Part shown: positions 7,604-17,000 of the stretch, in pieces
How the letters are laid out: each line of letters opens with the position of its first letter
Position numbering within the stretch: position 1 is the first letter of the stretch
NCBI RefSeq assembly: GCF_008935055.1
Contig: NZ_CP043028.1
Span: 385,501 to 449,500 of the forward strand
Reading direction: 5' to 3'
DNA from: Pseudobutyrivibrio xylanivorans
GTDB taxonomy: Bacteria > Bacillota > Clostridia > Lachnospirales > Lachnospiraceae
DNA: 64,000 bases
Position numbers and translations under genes: made by a program
The notes under the pieces: generated by a model
Told to the model about the DNA's origin: nothing
The model's database searches: none
Seen by the model: the letters and a program-made list of their open reading frames with translations, nothing else

Positions 7604-9100
7604 TTAACGGTAGACCAAATTGCCAAGTGCAAGGTCGCGCTTGAAATCGCGAATCTTGGTATCTGCATCAATATAAACTGCCTCGATACCCATTGCTGCT
7701 GCCCAGTCACCCATCTGCTCTGCTGTAAGATCGTAGGTGAATGCAGTATGATGTGCACCGCCTGCGAGAAGCCATGCCTCTGTGCCTGTGTAGAAGTTAG
7801 GCTGTGGCTCCCAGAAGTTGATAGCTGTTGGAAGCTTTGGAAGAGGCTTCTCAACCTTCTTGCAATCAACATCCTGAATGATGAGACGGAAGCGATTTCC
7901 TAAATCGATAAGTGAGGTTGCAATACCCTTTCCTGTCTTTGACTGGAATACTAGGCGGGCTGGGTCCTCACGATTGCCCATTGAAAGAGGCTGCACCTTA
8001 ATCTGAATTGGGCCATCAGAAATGGTTGGACAAATCTCAAGCATGTGAGCCTGGATGATTCCTTCCTTGCCCTTAACCAGGTTGTAGGTGTAATCCTCAA
8101 GCATTGAAGTACCCTTAGCATCCTTCATGCCTGTTGTCATTATCTTCATGAGGCGGACCATAGCTGCAACCTTCCAGTCACCCTCTGCGCCAAAGCCGTA
8201 GCCCTTTTCCATAAGGCGCTGGATAGCAAGACCTGGGAGCTGCTGCAATCCACCAAGATCACCAAAGTGAGTTACGATTGCCTGATAGTTTTTCTCCTCA
8301 AGGAATCTCTCGAAACCAAGCTCAATCTTTGCCTGAACAGCTACGTGCTTCTTGAACTCCTCTGGGTCTCTGCCCTCAAGGCAAATATCGTATTTACCAT
8401 AATATTCATCTACAAGTGCATTTACATCTGACTGAGAAACTGCATCAACTGCCTCAGCGATTTCATTTACTGGGTAAGCATCAACCTCCCAGCCAAACTT
8501 AAGCTGTGCCTCTACCTTGTCGCCCTCTGTAACGGCAACGTTGCGCATGTTGTCAGCTACTCTCATAACGCGGATGTGGCTAGACTCTACAATACCGATT
8601 GCTGTGCGCATCCAAGATGCAAGCTTGTCCTGAACCTCACTGTCCTGCCAGTAGCCTACGATAATTTTTCTCTCGATTCCCATTCGTGAAAGGATATGAG
8701 CATACTCTCTATCGCCGTGAGCTGCCTGGTTTTCATTCATGAAATCCATATCCATTGTCTCGTAAGGAATCTCACGGTTGTACTGTGTGTGCATGTGGCA
8801 AAGTGGCTTTCTAAGCTCCTGATGTCCAAGGATCCATGACTTTGCTGGTGAGAAGGTGTGCATCCATGTGATAACACCTGCGCATGTTGGATCGTTGTTT
8901 GCCTCGTTGAAGGTACGGCGGATTACCTCGTTGGTAATCATTGTTGGCTTCCAAACAACCTCAAATGGAAGTCTGCCAGACTTGTTCAGGCACTCAACAA
9001 TCTCCTTTGAGTGTGCGGCAACGTGTGACAAGCACTCATCACCATAAAGGTCCTGTGAACCAGTACAGAACCAAAACTTGTAGTTCATTTGTGTCTTCAT
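7604..9100 (-). CDS. araA: L-arabinose isomerase AraA
   Basis: A 498-residue isomerase of full family length that converts L-arabinose to L-ribulose with a divalent metal. Recognisable segments are the N-terminal FWFCTGSQDLYGDE, the substrate-pocket GVITWMHTFSPAK, CHMHTQYNREIPY, the Glu-containing GFGAEGDWK and SMLEDYTY, and the His-containing C-terminal GGAHHTAFTYDL. The start ATG follows AAGGGAGG. It is the first catabolic gene downstream of araR. A palindrome resembling an AraR operator lies 45-78 bp upstream of the start. Confidence 0.97.
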   Translation of the reverse strand: MKTQMNYKFWFCTGSQDLYGDECLSHVAAHSKEIVECLNKSGRLPFEVVWKPTMITNEVIRRTFNEANNDPTCAGVITWMHTFSPAKSWILGHQELRKPLCHMHTQYNREIPYETMDMDFMNENQAAHGDREYAHILSRMGIERKIIVGYWQDSEVQDKLASWMRTAIGIVESSHIRVMRVADNMRNVAVTEGDKVEAQLKFGWEVDAYPVNEIAEAVDAVSQSDVNALVDEYYGKYDICLEGRDPEEFKKHVAVQAKIELGFERFLEEKNYQAIVTHFGDLGGLQQLPGLAIQRLMEKGYGFGAEGDWKVAAMVRLMKIMTTGMKDAKGTSMLEDYTYNLVKGKEGIIQAHMLEICPTISDGPIQIKVQPLSMGNREDPARLVFQSKTGKGIATSLIDLGNRFRLIIQDVDCKKVEKPLPKLPTAINFWEPQPNFYTGTEAWLLAGGAHHTAFTYDLTAEQMGDWAAAMGIEAVYIDADTKIRDFKRDLALGNLVYR

Positions 9101-9144
9101 AAAAAACCTCCCTTTTTATGTTTAATAAATCCCTTAATAAAAAA

Positions 9145-9178
9145 ATACAACTTGTACAGTTCCCTGTGCAAGTTGTAT
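9145..9178. promoter_or_regulatory. AraR-type palindromic operator upstream of araA
   Basis: ATACAACTTGTACAG is followed by a near-perfect mirror, CTGTGCAAGTTGTAT. The half-site ACTTGTACA resembles the Bacillus AraR box (ATTTGTAC). It sits between araR and araA, where control of the catabolic genes is expected. Confidence 0.75.
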
Positions 9179-9218
9179 ATATTTTCAAAAGAATGTTGAG
9201 TTTGTGAGGTTTTTAATG

Positions 9219-9249
9219 GTGTACAAGTTGATTAGACTGTGTACAAGTT
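9219..9249. promoter_or_regulatory. Two direct TGTACAAGTT half-sites at 20-bp spacing
   Basis: GTGTACAAGTTG begins at 9220 and GTGTACAAGTTT at 9240, two helical turns apart. Both match the half-site in the palindrome at 9145-9178. They lie just after the araR stop, so a second AraR dimer could bind and loop with the first site. Confidence 0.6.
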
Positions 9250-9251
9250 TT

Positions 9252-10319
9252 CTAAAGTGTACTCTTGCGTTCCACCACCTCTGGTGGGAGCAACACATGA
9301 GCCTCCTTGCGACCTATGCTTCCAGTGATTAATCCTATCAATGTCTCCGCCGCCTTTTTTCCCAATTCCTCCTGTGGATGAGCAATTGTGGTGATCCCTC
9401 TGCCTCTGGCAAGAAGGGAATTGTCAAAGCCTGTAACAGATATGTCATGTGGCACACTTCTTCCAATATTTGTCAGTCCTTTAATTACATCTGCCGCAAT
9501 TTCATCGTTGTAGCAAACCACTGCATGAAATGGAAATCCATTTTCGATTAAACGCAAAACACCTTCCATAGGCTTCGTACTTTTGTCTTTGGTGTGGAAC
9601 CATACAACCAAATCTGGATCGTAAGCAATCCCTGCCTCCTGTAGTGCTTTTACGTAGCCCTTGTGTCGAAGAATCCCCTGAGTATCATCCGCCTTAAAAA
9701 TGCCTGCTATCTTTTTATGCCCAAGCTTAATCAGATGCTCAGTGATGAGCCTTCCGCCCTCAATATCATCAAGCATTACATAAGGTCTGTCCATCATCGC
9801 CTCATAGCATCCCTGAATAAAAACATAAGGAATCCCCATGGCATCCATCTGGTCATATAGCACCTGATGCTGACAGCTGATAGCACTCTGACTTGGCTCG
9901 ATAATCATGCCGTCAATATTCTTTGAAAGCAGTTCCTCCATGCACCAGGCCTCACCCTTGCGGGAATTGTTTGTAGTCTTCAAAAGAATGCTGTACCCAT
10001 TGTCGGAAAGGACCTGATTTATTCCCTGAATAACCCTTGGGAAAATATAGTCCGACATGTAGGTAGAAACAACGGCGATATTCTTGCTTGTGCCCTTTTT
10101 CTGAAGACGCTTTGCTACAAAAGTGCCGCTGCCATGTCTTGCATACAGATACCCCTCGTCAATCAGCTTGCCCAAAGCCTTCCTCACAGTCTGTCTGGTG
10201 ACACCATATTCAGAAGCCAACTGATTCTCCGAAGGAATCTTAGTATCCACCTCATACTTACCAGCATTTATGGCCTTCTTTATATCTTTAATTATCAGCT
10301 CATATTTAGAATTAACCAT
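9252..10319 (-). CDS. araR: Arabinose operon repressor AraR (GntR/LacI chimera)
   Basis: A 355-residue regulator with a GntR-family winged helix at residues 1-68 (SENQLASEYGVTRQTVRKALGKL) fused to a LacI-type sugar-binding domain (KNIAVVSTYMSDYIFPRVIQGI, FIQGCYE, GHKKIAGIFKADD, AVVCYNDEIAADVIKGL, DISVTGFDNS). This fusion is the hallmark of Firmicutes AraR, which leaves its operator when L-arabinose binds. Position directly upstream of araA and matching TGTACAAGT operators support the call. The ribosome site is weak. It probably represses the ara operon and itself. Confidence 0.92.
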   Translation of the reverse strand: MVNSKYELIIKDIKKAINAGKYEVDTKIPSENQLASEYGVTRQTVRKALGKLIDEGYLYARHGSGTFVAKRLQKKGTSKNIAVVSTYMSDYIFPRVIQGINQVLSDNGYSILLKTTNNSRKGEAWCMEELLSKNIDGMIIEPSQSAISCQHQVLYDQMDAMGIPYVFIQGCYEAMMDRPYVMLDDIEGGRLITEHLIKLGHKKIAGIFKADDTQGILRHKGYVKALQEAGIAYDPDLVVWFHTKDKSTKPMEGVLRLIENGFPFHAVVCYNDEIAADVIKGLTNIGRSVPHDISVTGFDNSLLARGRGITTIAHPQEELGKKAAETLIGLITGSIGRKEAHVLLPPEVVERKSTL

Positions 10320-10485
10320 GTCTACTCTTCTACAAAAATTCCAGTCAATCTAGGTACATTAAATCGATTTATAAACAATTCTCATTTAGTCTCATATTTA
10401 GCCCTGCTCTTTTCACTTAATTTCACTACGAAAATTATAACTAATGCATATACTTTTTTCCATAAGAACAGCACTCATAAAATAA

Positions 10486-10515
10486 AGGATGACCCCCATA
10501 AACGGGAGCCATCCT
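10486..10515 (-). terminator. Terminator of the large surface-protein gene
   Basis: The hairpin AGGATG...CATCCT with a CCC/GGG inner stem is followed on the minus strand by TTATTTTAT, 27 bp after the stop codon. The rest of 10320-10541 shows only AT-rich DNA, presumably the araR promoter region. Confidence 0.8.
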
Positions 10516-10541
10516 GTGAAGAGATACCTTAATGATTAAGG

Positions 10542-13500
10542 TTAATTTACTTTGAAGTTCGCTTCTTCAACCACGAAGCCTGATGCTGCAAGAGCATCCT
10601 TTTCTGCTGCCGAGGTTGTGTAAAGGACCTTGTTTACCTTTGGATTTGTAACCTTGTAAACAATACGTCCTGTGTCATGGCCGTACCATGCGATGCCTTC
10701 ATCTGTGGCGCCTGCTGCGATGCATGCATCTCTTTCTGCTGCATCAGCTGTGAAGATATGCATTCCCTTTACCTTGTCAAACAAGCGGTAAACTGGCTTG
10801 CCAGCCTTAGGCTGTACCTGCCATGCAATACCTTCATCTGTCCATCCTGCTGCAACTAAGGCATCCTTTTCTGCTGCATTTGCTGTAAAGAAATGATAGC
10901 CCTTCTGTGCATTGAACAGTCTATACACAGGAACTGTTACAGCCTGTCCAGTTGTTGTAGTTGTGCTTGTAGCTACACGGTTTGCTGCATTGCCCTCAAC
11001 TGTTGAGTATGCAATGACGTAGTTTGAGAAGAGCTTTGAGTAGATATAAAGCATATTATTCTCATAATCTGCGTAGAAGGTTCCATCTACATATCCACTC
11101 TTTGGTCTTTCAGTAAGCGCTTTCATAATCTGTGATGATTCGCCATGCTCTCTTACAACAACAGGGTCATACTTTCCAGCAAAATTATAACCGATGCCAA
11201 TTTCAAGAACGGAATCAAGAGCTTTAAGATCTTCCGCATCTTCTCCATTGATAATCTGTTTGATATCAATTGTGATTACATCAACCTTAACTGTTCCCTC
11301 ATCTTTAAACTGACTCTCCACCTGACTCTTCATCTGTGGAGCCTCATTAAGGATTTCGCTATCTGCGACTGTGCTCTCACCCTTTGGCTCTACAGTCAGT
11401 TTAAGTTCTACCTTGCTTCCATCCTCCTCTGCTATCTTTTCAGCCTGCTCTGCAAGACCATTGCTAATTTCTGGATCTGCAGGTAAAACTGATGTAGCCT
11501 TGTCTGATGGTACTATTTTGGCATCAGCCATTGCAGTCTCACTAATCTTCAGTGTTCCCTTTTCATAGCTGATAACGTAATTTTCTCCTGCACTTGCGCC
11601 TGAAGCAACGATATCATAGCTTCCTGCTTTTGAATTATCTGGTGTGACAGCTTCGCCATCCTTCTGATAAGCAAGTGTTGGAACAATACTTAATGTATCC
11701 TCTCCTTTTAAATTAGCGATGCTGTACCAGTCTGAGCCATCCAATGATGGAATGTCATCACCCACATAAATATTCTTATCATTAACTGTGATTGTAGCTA
11801 TAGCCTTGTAGACTTCTACAGTCACACATTGAGGCTCGGTATTTGTATGATTGCTGTCACCAACAACCTTGTACCATACATAATAGGTTCCAGCATTTAT
11901 AGCTGTTGGAACGGCAGTGCTCCAGCCTGTTGAAGGAGCAGTCACACGGTTTTCTCCAAGTGCATAGTTAAGACCTACCTCTTCACTTTCGCCTAACTCT
12001 AACTCATCAGAGACACCTAGTAATCTTACGGATCTAAGCATGGTCTTAGCGGCTACTACTGGCTTTTCGTCTGTGATATCCTGAGCTTCTTTAGTTTCCT
12101 CTATATCTTCTGTAGAAGACTCAGCTTCTTCGGTGAACTTATCTGAAGAATCAGCAGCTTTCTCCTCTGTAACATCAGACTCTGTTACTTCGTCACTTAC
12201 TTCTTCAGAAGCTGGCTCATCACCTTCCTCACCACTTTCTTCTTCCTTATTATCCTCTTCTGCCTTCTTGTCACTTTCCTCATCTGATTCTGTTGTAGTC
12301 AGAACATCATCAAGTACTAATGAATTCAGGATGATTGTTTCCTCATCAAGCTCAGGACTGCTTAAGTCAGTGCTTTCTTCGTCAGAACTTTCATCAGTGC
12401 CTTCTACGGTCTCATCCTCTGCCAGCTCATCTTCTGCCACTTCAGCTTCACTCTCGATTTCTTCTGATTCTGTCTCTTCCTCCTCGCTGATTAATTCGAA
12501 AGGATAAAGTGAGCTTACAGTCTTTCGCACTGCAAATTTAGACATCAACAGTGCTCTATCTTCTGTTACCAATGGATGTTCTTCTCCATCGTAGATCCAT
12601 TCATTTGCATTGACTACTGCTGGTTCGCTAGCTGCCTTGTTAACTGTAACAGTGACATCCTTTGTAGCCTCAGCATAATCATCTGTTTCTGATGCTGTGA
12701 TTGTAACAACAGCACTGCCAGCATTTACGGTAGTAAGTTCACCTGTATGTTCATCTACAGTAATAGCATCGCCACTTGTTACGGCGTAGCTGAGTGTTCC
12801 ACCGCCAGTTGTAGTGGTAGCTTCAATCTTCTTGCCAGTATCACCGTAGATAGCTGCTACATCGCTAGCTGTGATAGTCTGTGTACTCTTTTCAGTGATT
12901 GTAACGATAATTTGAGTTGTTTCAAGAGCATTGTAATTTTCATCAGCTGCAACAGTTACGTTTACAGTCACACTGCCTGCACTTGTTCCAGATTTCAATA
13001 CGCTGCCATCAAGCGCGCAACCATTTGCCTCGCCGCTGATTGCATAGCTAACAGCACCTGTTGCACCGTTCAGAGCCACATTGTGTGACAAATCAATAGT
13101 TTTTCCACCTCTCATTACCGATGCTGTGCTTGTGACTGTTGCAGGATTTGTAGCCTTGCCAACAGTTACAGTGACATCAACGTTACTTTTTGAGTTGTAA
13201 TTTGTGGTATCTGTTGGTGTATAGTTTGCTTTGAATGTCCTACTTCCAGCACCGCCAACACTAGTAGAACTATCCACCCATGACCATCCAGTTGGTAGCT
13301 CAACATTTGCAAGAGTCTGACCATAGGTTGCGGTCAGTCCTGTAGGAGCATCCACAATTGGATCAATCTTTGCAATAGTATATTCCACACTGGCTGTTGC
13401 ACCACCCACTGTAATACTAGCCTTGTGTGTACCAGCATTTGTAGGTGCTATTTCAGTAGCATCTCCGTAGCCACTTTCACCCATAGTCTGATACTGAACC

Positions 13501-14780
13501 GTTGCTTCACCCCTAATGCTATTTTCATCAGTGATAATAGCCTCAGCTGACTTTCCATCACCATAGGTATTATGTGCTGGCGCTGCGATGGTCAGTGTAG
13601 CGACGTGGTCGCTGCCTCCTTCTGGGCTTGGAGGTAATGTGCATCCGTCTGCAGAGCAGGTTGCAGTGATGGTTGAACCGCTGGCTGTGTAGGTGAAACT
13701 GTGGGTATGATCCGGCACGATCTCCGCCTGTGGACCTTCCGCTTTCATGTACCGATAGCGTGTGCCGAACGGACTTTCCAGTGTCTGCCATTCACTGTTA
13801 TTGCTGCTACCCTGAATGATAACGTCGGTTCCGGCAGTCAACGTGCCAAGGTTCACTCGGGATGACTGGCTGCTGGTATATCCCCCGTAACCAATTCCGT
13901 TGCCCGGACAATAGTTAGTGTTCCATCCTTGTGCGCCGGTAGCAGTAAGCATACCACCATAAATGGCTGCAGCAACACCTGTTCCTGAGCCCGCAGATCC
14001 GCCGCTTATACCGCCGGCAAACCCGCCGCCTACAGCGGTGACTATACCGCCATACATGGTAAACGAGCCGCCATTCGAGTACATGGATGGATAATCTCCG
14101 ATGCCTGAGCCCTGACTGCCATAGGCATTGACAGTGCCATAGTAAACCGTTATGACGCCGCCGTTGGCATAGCCTTCGTCATATGGTTGGCCGGCACCTC
14201 CAATTCCGGCAGCATAGCATTCACTATTGTTATTTCTGTTCGCATTGACCGTGCCTCCATGAATATTGATCGAGCCGCAAGCCTCGGTACCTGTGCTTTG
14301 ACTGTCAGCATAACCCAAGCCGCCAATGGCTGCTCCACAATAATTCTTGGAGTCCCAATTATTCCCCTCACTGTAATAATAAGCAGTTGCCGTCAGTGTA
14401 CCGGTTCCCTCCTGCTGTCCGAAGATGTTGAGCGTATTCCCATTCGATACAGTGATGCCGCTGCTTGCTGTCAGTGTTGCATCGTCACAGAGGATCAGGT
14501 TGGCTGTTCCATTCACGGTAATTCGGTCAGCAATGGTTACGTTGCTGTTTACCACATAGGTCGTACCGCCGCCCCATGCTGTACTGCTGCTTGTCACCAC
14601 GGTATAGCCATCGGTGCTCTTCTCGGTGAGCAAGCATTTGCCCGCTGTCTCATCCCAGGCACCTTCGAGATACTTCACTTCATCCGCTGCATACACTGTC
14701 AGATTCATCCACGGCATCAGTGACAGCACCATCGCTATGCTGAGAAAAATGCCTAAGAACCTTTTCATCTTAACTCTCAT
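10542..14780 (-). CDS. Large secreted multi-domain surface protein with DUF5648-type repeats
   Basis: A 1412-residue protein. A signal peptide (MKRFLGIFLSIAMVLSLMPW...VYA, to about residue 31) precedes a Gly-rich, beta-helix-like region with repeated IHGGTVNA / MYGGIVTA units (to about 350). Bacterial Ig/MBG-like repeats follow (about 400-760; TYGQTL, NYNSKSNVDVTV), then a Glu/Ser-rich acidic segment (about 760-910), further Ig-like units, and three C-terminal repeats of about 40 residues (VYRLF...HFFTANAAEKDALVAAGW...GIAW) like DUF5648. No sortase motif or S-layer repeats are seen. It is likely exported and involved in adhesion or substrate binding. The first ATG is favoured by GGAGG 12 bases upstream. 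The N-terminal third has higher G+C than the rest. Confidence 0.85.
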   Translation of the reverse strand: MRVKMKRFLGIFLSIAMVLSLMPWMNLTVYAADEVKYLEGAWDETAGKCLLTEKSTDGYTVVTSSSTAWGGGTTYVVNSNVTIADRITVNGTANLILCDDATLTASSGITVSNGNTLNIFGQQEGTGTLTATAYYYSEGNNWDSKNYCGAAIGGLGYADSQSTGTEACGSINIHGGTVNANRNNNSECYAAGIGGAGQPYDEGYANGGVITVYYGTVNAYGSQGSGIGDYPSMYSNGGSFTMYGGIVTAVGGGFAGGISGGSAGSGTGVAAAIYGGMLTATGAQGWNTNYCPGNGIGYGGYTSSQSSRVNLGTLTAGTDVIIQGSSNNSEWQTLESPFGTRYRYMKAEGPQAEIVPDHTHSFTYTASGSTITATCSADGCTLPPSPEGGSDHVATLTIAAPAHNTYGDGKSAEAIITDENSIRGEATVQYQTMGESGYGDATEIAPTNAGTHKASITVGGATASVEYTIAKIDPIVDAPTGLTATYGQTLANVELPTGWSWVDSSTSVGGAGSRTFKANYTPTDTTNYNSKSNVDVTVTVGKATNPATVTSTASVMRGGKTIDLSHNVALNGATGAVSYAISGEANGCALDGSVLKSGTSAGSVTVNVTVAADENYNALETTQIIVTITEKSTQTITASDVAAIYGDTGKKIEATTTTGGGTLSYAVTSGDAITVDEHTGELTTVNAGSAVVTITASETDDYAEATKDVTVTVNKAASEPAVVNANEWIYDGEEHPLVTEDRALLMSKFAVRKTVSSLYPFELISEEEETESEEIESEAEVAEDELAEDETVEGTDESSDEESTDLSSPELDEETIILNSLVLDDVLTTTESDEESDKKAEEDNKEEESGEEGDEPASEEVSDEVTESDVTEEKAADSSDKFTEEAESSTEDIEETKEAQDITDEKPVVAAKTMLRSVRLLGVSDELELGESEEVGLNYALGENRVTAPSTGWSTAVPTAINAGTYYVWYKVVGDSNHTNTEPQCVTVEVYKAIATITVNDKNIYVGDDIPSLDGSDWYSIANLKGEDTLSIVPTLAYQKDGEAVTPDNSKAGSYDIVASGASAGENYVISYEKGTLKISETAMADAKIVPSDKATSVLPADPEISNGLAEQAEKIAEEDGSKVELKLTVEPKGESTVADSEILNEAPQMKSQVESQFKDEGTVKVDVITIDIKQIINGEDAEDLKALDSVLEIGIGYNFAGKYDPVVVREHGESSQIMKALTERPKSGYVDGTFYADYENNMLYIYSKLFSNYVIAYSTVEGNAANRVATSTTTTTGQAVTVPVYRLFNAQKGYHFFTANAAEKDALVAAGWTDEGIAWQVQPKAGKPVYRLFDKVKGMHIFTADAAERDACIAAGATDEGIAWYGHDTGRIVYKVTNPKVNKVLYTTSAAEKDALAASGFVVEEANFKVN

Positions 14781-14811
14781 AAGTTGTCTCTTCCTCCTTT
14801 ATTTTTTATAT

Positions 14812-14863
14812 AAAAAACCGCCGAAACCCACAGGGCCTCAAGTCCCTGTCAGTTCCGACGGTT
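14812..14863 (-). terminator. Terminator-like hairpin in the leader, just before the ribosome site
   Basis: On the minus strand, AACCGTCGGAAC pairs with GTTTCGGCGGTT around an inner ACAGGG/CCCTGT stem and is followed by TTTTTT. It lies between a plausible promoter (14954-14982) and the start of the 1412-residue protein, so it could attenuate that gene. It may alternatively end an upstream transcript. Confidence 0.65.
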
Positions 14864-14904
14864 ATCCATCTCTTATTCTTTTAAAAATATGCAAAGTATC
14901 GCTA

Positions 14905-14982
<78 letters not shown>

Positions 14983-15109
14983 CCCCATCTTTCTCAAAAC
15001 ACCACAACAATACACTTTTGTTACGCTATGCAATGTATTTTAACAGAATTGCCAGCTTCGTTTGTCAATAATCCGTGAAGTAACTGTGAATCTTTGTAAT
15101 ACTCGATAC

Positions 15110-15545
15110 TTTTATCAACAGCCACTATGCAAGCCGCATAGATACGTTACTCATTGATAGTCTCCAGTGCAAATAAGCCTAGTTTTATCAAAACAAGACA
15201 TTAAATACCGCATTCCTCCATCTCCAATTTATAAAATCCTTAGAAAAATAGCAGATTTTATCAATGCCTCAACATACTTATAGGCTTCTCGCTTGCTCCA
15301 CTGATAAAAAGGCCCCTCTCAAAGAAACTTTTATCAATTACAAACCATGAAACGCAATGCTTTCGTGCATATATTGATAAATCAAACTTGTGGCTTGCCA
15401 CAGCCCCATTTTCAATTGAGCTTGTTTACCATGTATCCAAGAAAAAGCATCTGTCAATGGCGCCCACGGCGGGTGCACCAGCACCTTTACCATTGATAGC
15501 ACCTTTTTCTGGGATACAATAAGCTAAAGCTCACATGAAAAATGA
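15110..15545. repeat. 73-bp-periodic inverted-repeat array, copy 1, plus terminal hairpins
   Basis: TTTTATCA motifs start at 15110, 15183, 15256 and 15329, exactly 73 bp apart. Each is followed 44-45 bp later by a complementary TTGATA/CTGATA/TTTATA motif. The sequence within each pair differs between units. After the last unit come a small hairpin, TGTGGCTTGCCACA (15388-15401), and a long hairpin (about 15409-15540; GTATCC...GGATAC, GTCAATGG...CCATTGAT, GAGCTT...AAGCTC). A homologous array lies at 27859-28450. No coding potential; the function is unknown. The stretch 14983-15109 before it shows nothing recognisable. Confidence 0.85.
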
Positions 15546-15580
15546 ATATACAATAGAGTAGTAACACCCCACAGTAATAA

Positions 15581-15607
15581 AGGGCCATCCCCAACTGGAG
15601 ATGGCCC
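15581..15607 (-). terminator. Terminator of dapL
   Basis: GGGCCATCTCCA and its complement GGGGATGGCCC flank a short loop. On the minus strand the stem is followed by TTTATTACT, 19 bp after the dapL stop. Confidence 0.9.
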
Positions 15608-15625
15608 ATGCAAACTATCATAAAA

Positions 15626-16840
15626 TTATAATGTTTTGATTCTTTCAATAGCTCTTGCAGTATTCTCAGCAGAACCGAAGGCTGTCAGTCTGAAGTAGCC
15701 CTCACCTGAAGGTCCGAAGCCAGCGCCTGGTGTACCAACGATCTGAACCTTATCAAGAAGGTAATCGAAGAAGTCCCAAGAAGTCATATTGTCTGGTGTC
15801 TTGAGCCAGATGTAAGGTGCGTTAACACCACCATAAACCTCAAAGCCTGCGTCCTTAAGACCTGTGTAGATTGTCTTTGCATTGTTCATGTAGTAGCCAA
15901 CCTGCTCCTTAATCTGAGCCTGTCCCTCTGCTGAGTAAACCGCCTCGCCAGCACGCTGGATGATGTAAGGTGCGCCGTTGAACTTTGTGCCATGACGACG
16001 AGCCCACATAGCATTAAGCGAAGCACCGTCAAATACAAGGTCCTTAGGCACTACAGTGTAGCCAAGACGAACACCTGTGAAGCCTGCATTCTTTGAGAAT
16101 GAGTGAATCTCGATAGCACATGTCTTAGCGCCTGCGCACTCATAGATTGAATGAGGAACATCAGCCTCTGAAATATATGCTTCATAAGCAGCATCAAAAA
16201 TGATAAGGCTACCGTTCTTGTTTGCATAATCAACCCAAAGCTGAAGCTGGCTCTTTGTGAGAGTTGTACCAGTAGGGTTGTTTGGAAGGCAAAGATAAAT
16301 TACATCTGGAACTTCCTTAGGGAACTCTGGAACGAATTTATTCTCTGCTGTAGTAGGCATATAGATAAGATCTGACCACTTGCCAAGCTTCTCATCGTAT
16401 GTGCCAAGGCGACCTGCCATAACATTTGAATCAACATAAACTGGATATACAGGATCGCAAACTGCAATCTTTACATCAGCAGCAAAAAGCTCCTGAATAT
16501 CTGCTGAATCAGACTTTGCACCATCTGAAACGAAGATTTCATCAGCGCTGATATCACAGCCTCTAGCCTGATAATCATTCTTTGCGATTGTCTCGCGAAG
16601 GAATGGATATCCCAAATCTGGAGCGTAGCCATGGAAGGTAGATGCATCTCCCATCTCATCAACTGCACCGTGAAGTGCCTTAATCATTGCTGGTGCAATT
16701 GGCTGTGTAACATCACCAATACCAAGTCTGATGATATCTGCATTTGGATTAGCCTCGCTGTATGCTGCTACCTTCTTTGCGATTGTTGAAAATAAGTAGC
16801 TACCTGGAAGCTTCTGAAAATTTGTATTTACCTTAAACAT
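15626..16840 (-). CDS. dapL: LL-diaminopimelate aminotransferase DapL
   Basis: A 404-residue PLP-dependent class I/II aminotransferase that converts tetrahydrodipicolinate directly to LL-diaminopimelate for lysine and peptidoglycan synthesis. Characteristic segments are [60 protein letters not shown], the PLP-lysine region [16 protein letters not shown], and [20 protein letters not shown]. The length matches the family. AAGGAGG lies upstream of the ATG. The leader carries a conserved multi-hairpin element (16863-16988) that also precedes the chemoreceptor gene at 33463. Confidence 0.97.
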   Translation of the reverse strand: MFKVNTNFQKLPGSYLFSTIAKKVAAYSEANPNADIIRLGIGDVTQPIAPAMIKALHGAVDEMGDASTFHGYAPDLGYPFLRETIAKNDYQARGCDISADEIFVSDGAKSDSADIQELFAADVKIAVCDPVYPVYVDSNVMAGRLGTYDEKLGKWSDLIYMPTTAENKFVPEFPKEVPDVIYLCLPNNPTGTTLTKSQLQLWVDYANKNGSLIIFDAAYEAYISEADVPHSIYECAGAKTCAIEIHSFSKNAGFTGVRLGYTVVPKDLVFDGASLNAMWARRHGTKFNGAPYIIQRAGEAVYSAEGQAQIKEQVGYYMNNAKTIYTGLKDAGFEVYGGVNAPYIWLKTPDNMTSWDFFDYLLDKVQIVGTPGAGFGPSGEGYFRLTAFGSAENTARAIERIKTL

Positions 16841-16862
16841 TTGTACCTCCTTAAGTTGCAGT

Positions 16863-16988
16863 AAACCATAGGTTTTTGATTTTCCTCAGAAAATCAAGAA
16901 CCGGACATGGACCAATATTTTCTGAAAGAAAATATTGCTTGGCAAAGCCAAGTTCTTGTGGGCTTTTTCCTTAAGTAGCCCACAAGAA
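16863..16988 (-). promoter_or_regulatory. Structured leader element upstream of dapL
   Basis: Read on the minus strand, four hairpins occur in order: TTCTTGTGGGCT/AGCCCACAAGAA, CTTGG/GCCAAG, CAATATTTTC/GAAAATATTG, and TTGATTTTC/GGAAAATCAA. Conserved linkers include ACTTAAGGAAAAAG and TCCGGTTC. The same series precedes the gene at 33463 in the same orientation. No terminator follows, so control of translation or mRNA stability would be more likely. It is not a riboswitch class I recognise. Confidence 0.7.
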
Positions 16989-17000
16989 GTCATATAAATT

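Noticed and set aside
12133..12507. Ser/Val-rich ORF on the plus strand
   Set aside because: Antisense shadow of the Glu/Ser-rich acidic region of the large surface protein.
15110..15390. CRISPR array
   Set aside because: Period is regular, but only ~8-nt alternating inverted motifs are conserved; there is no long identical direct repeat and no cas gene nearby.
16863..16988. Lysine riboswitch upstream of dapL
   Set aside because: None of the conserved lysine-riboswitch core was recognised, and the same element precedes a chemoreceptor.
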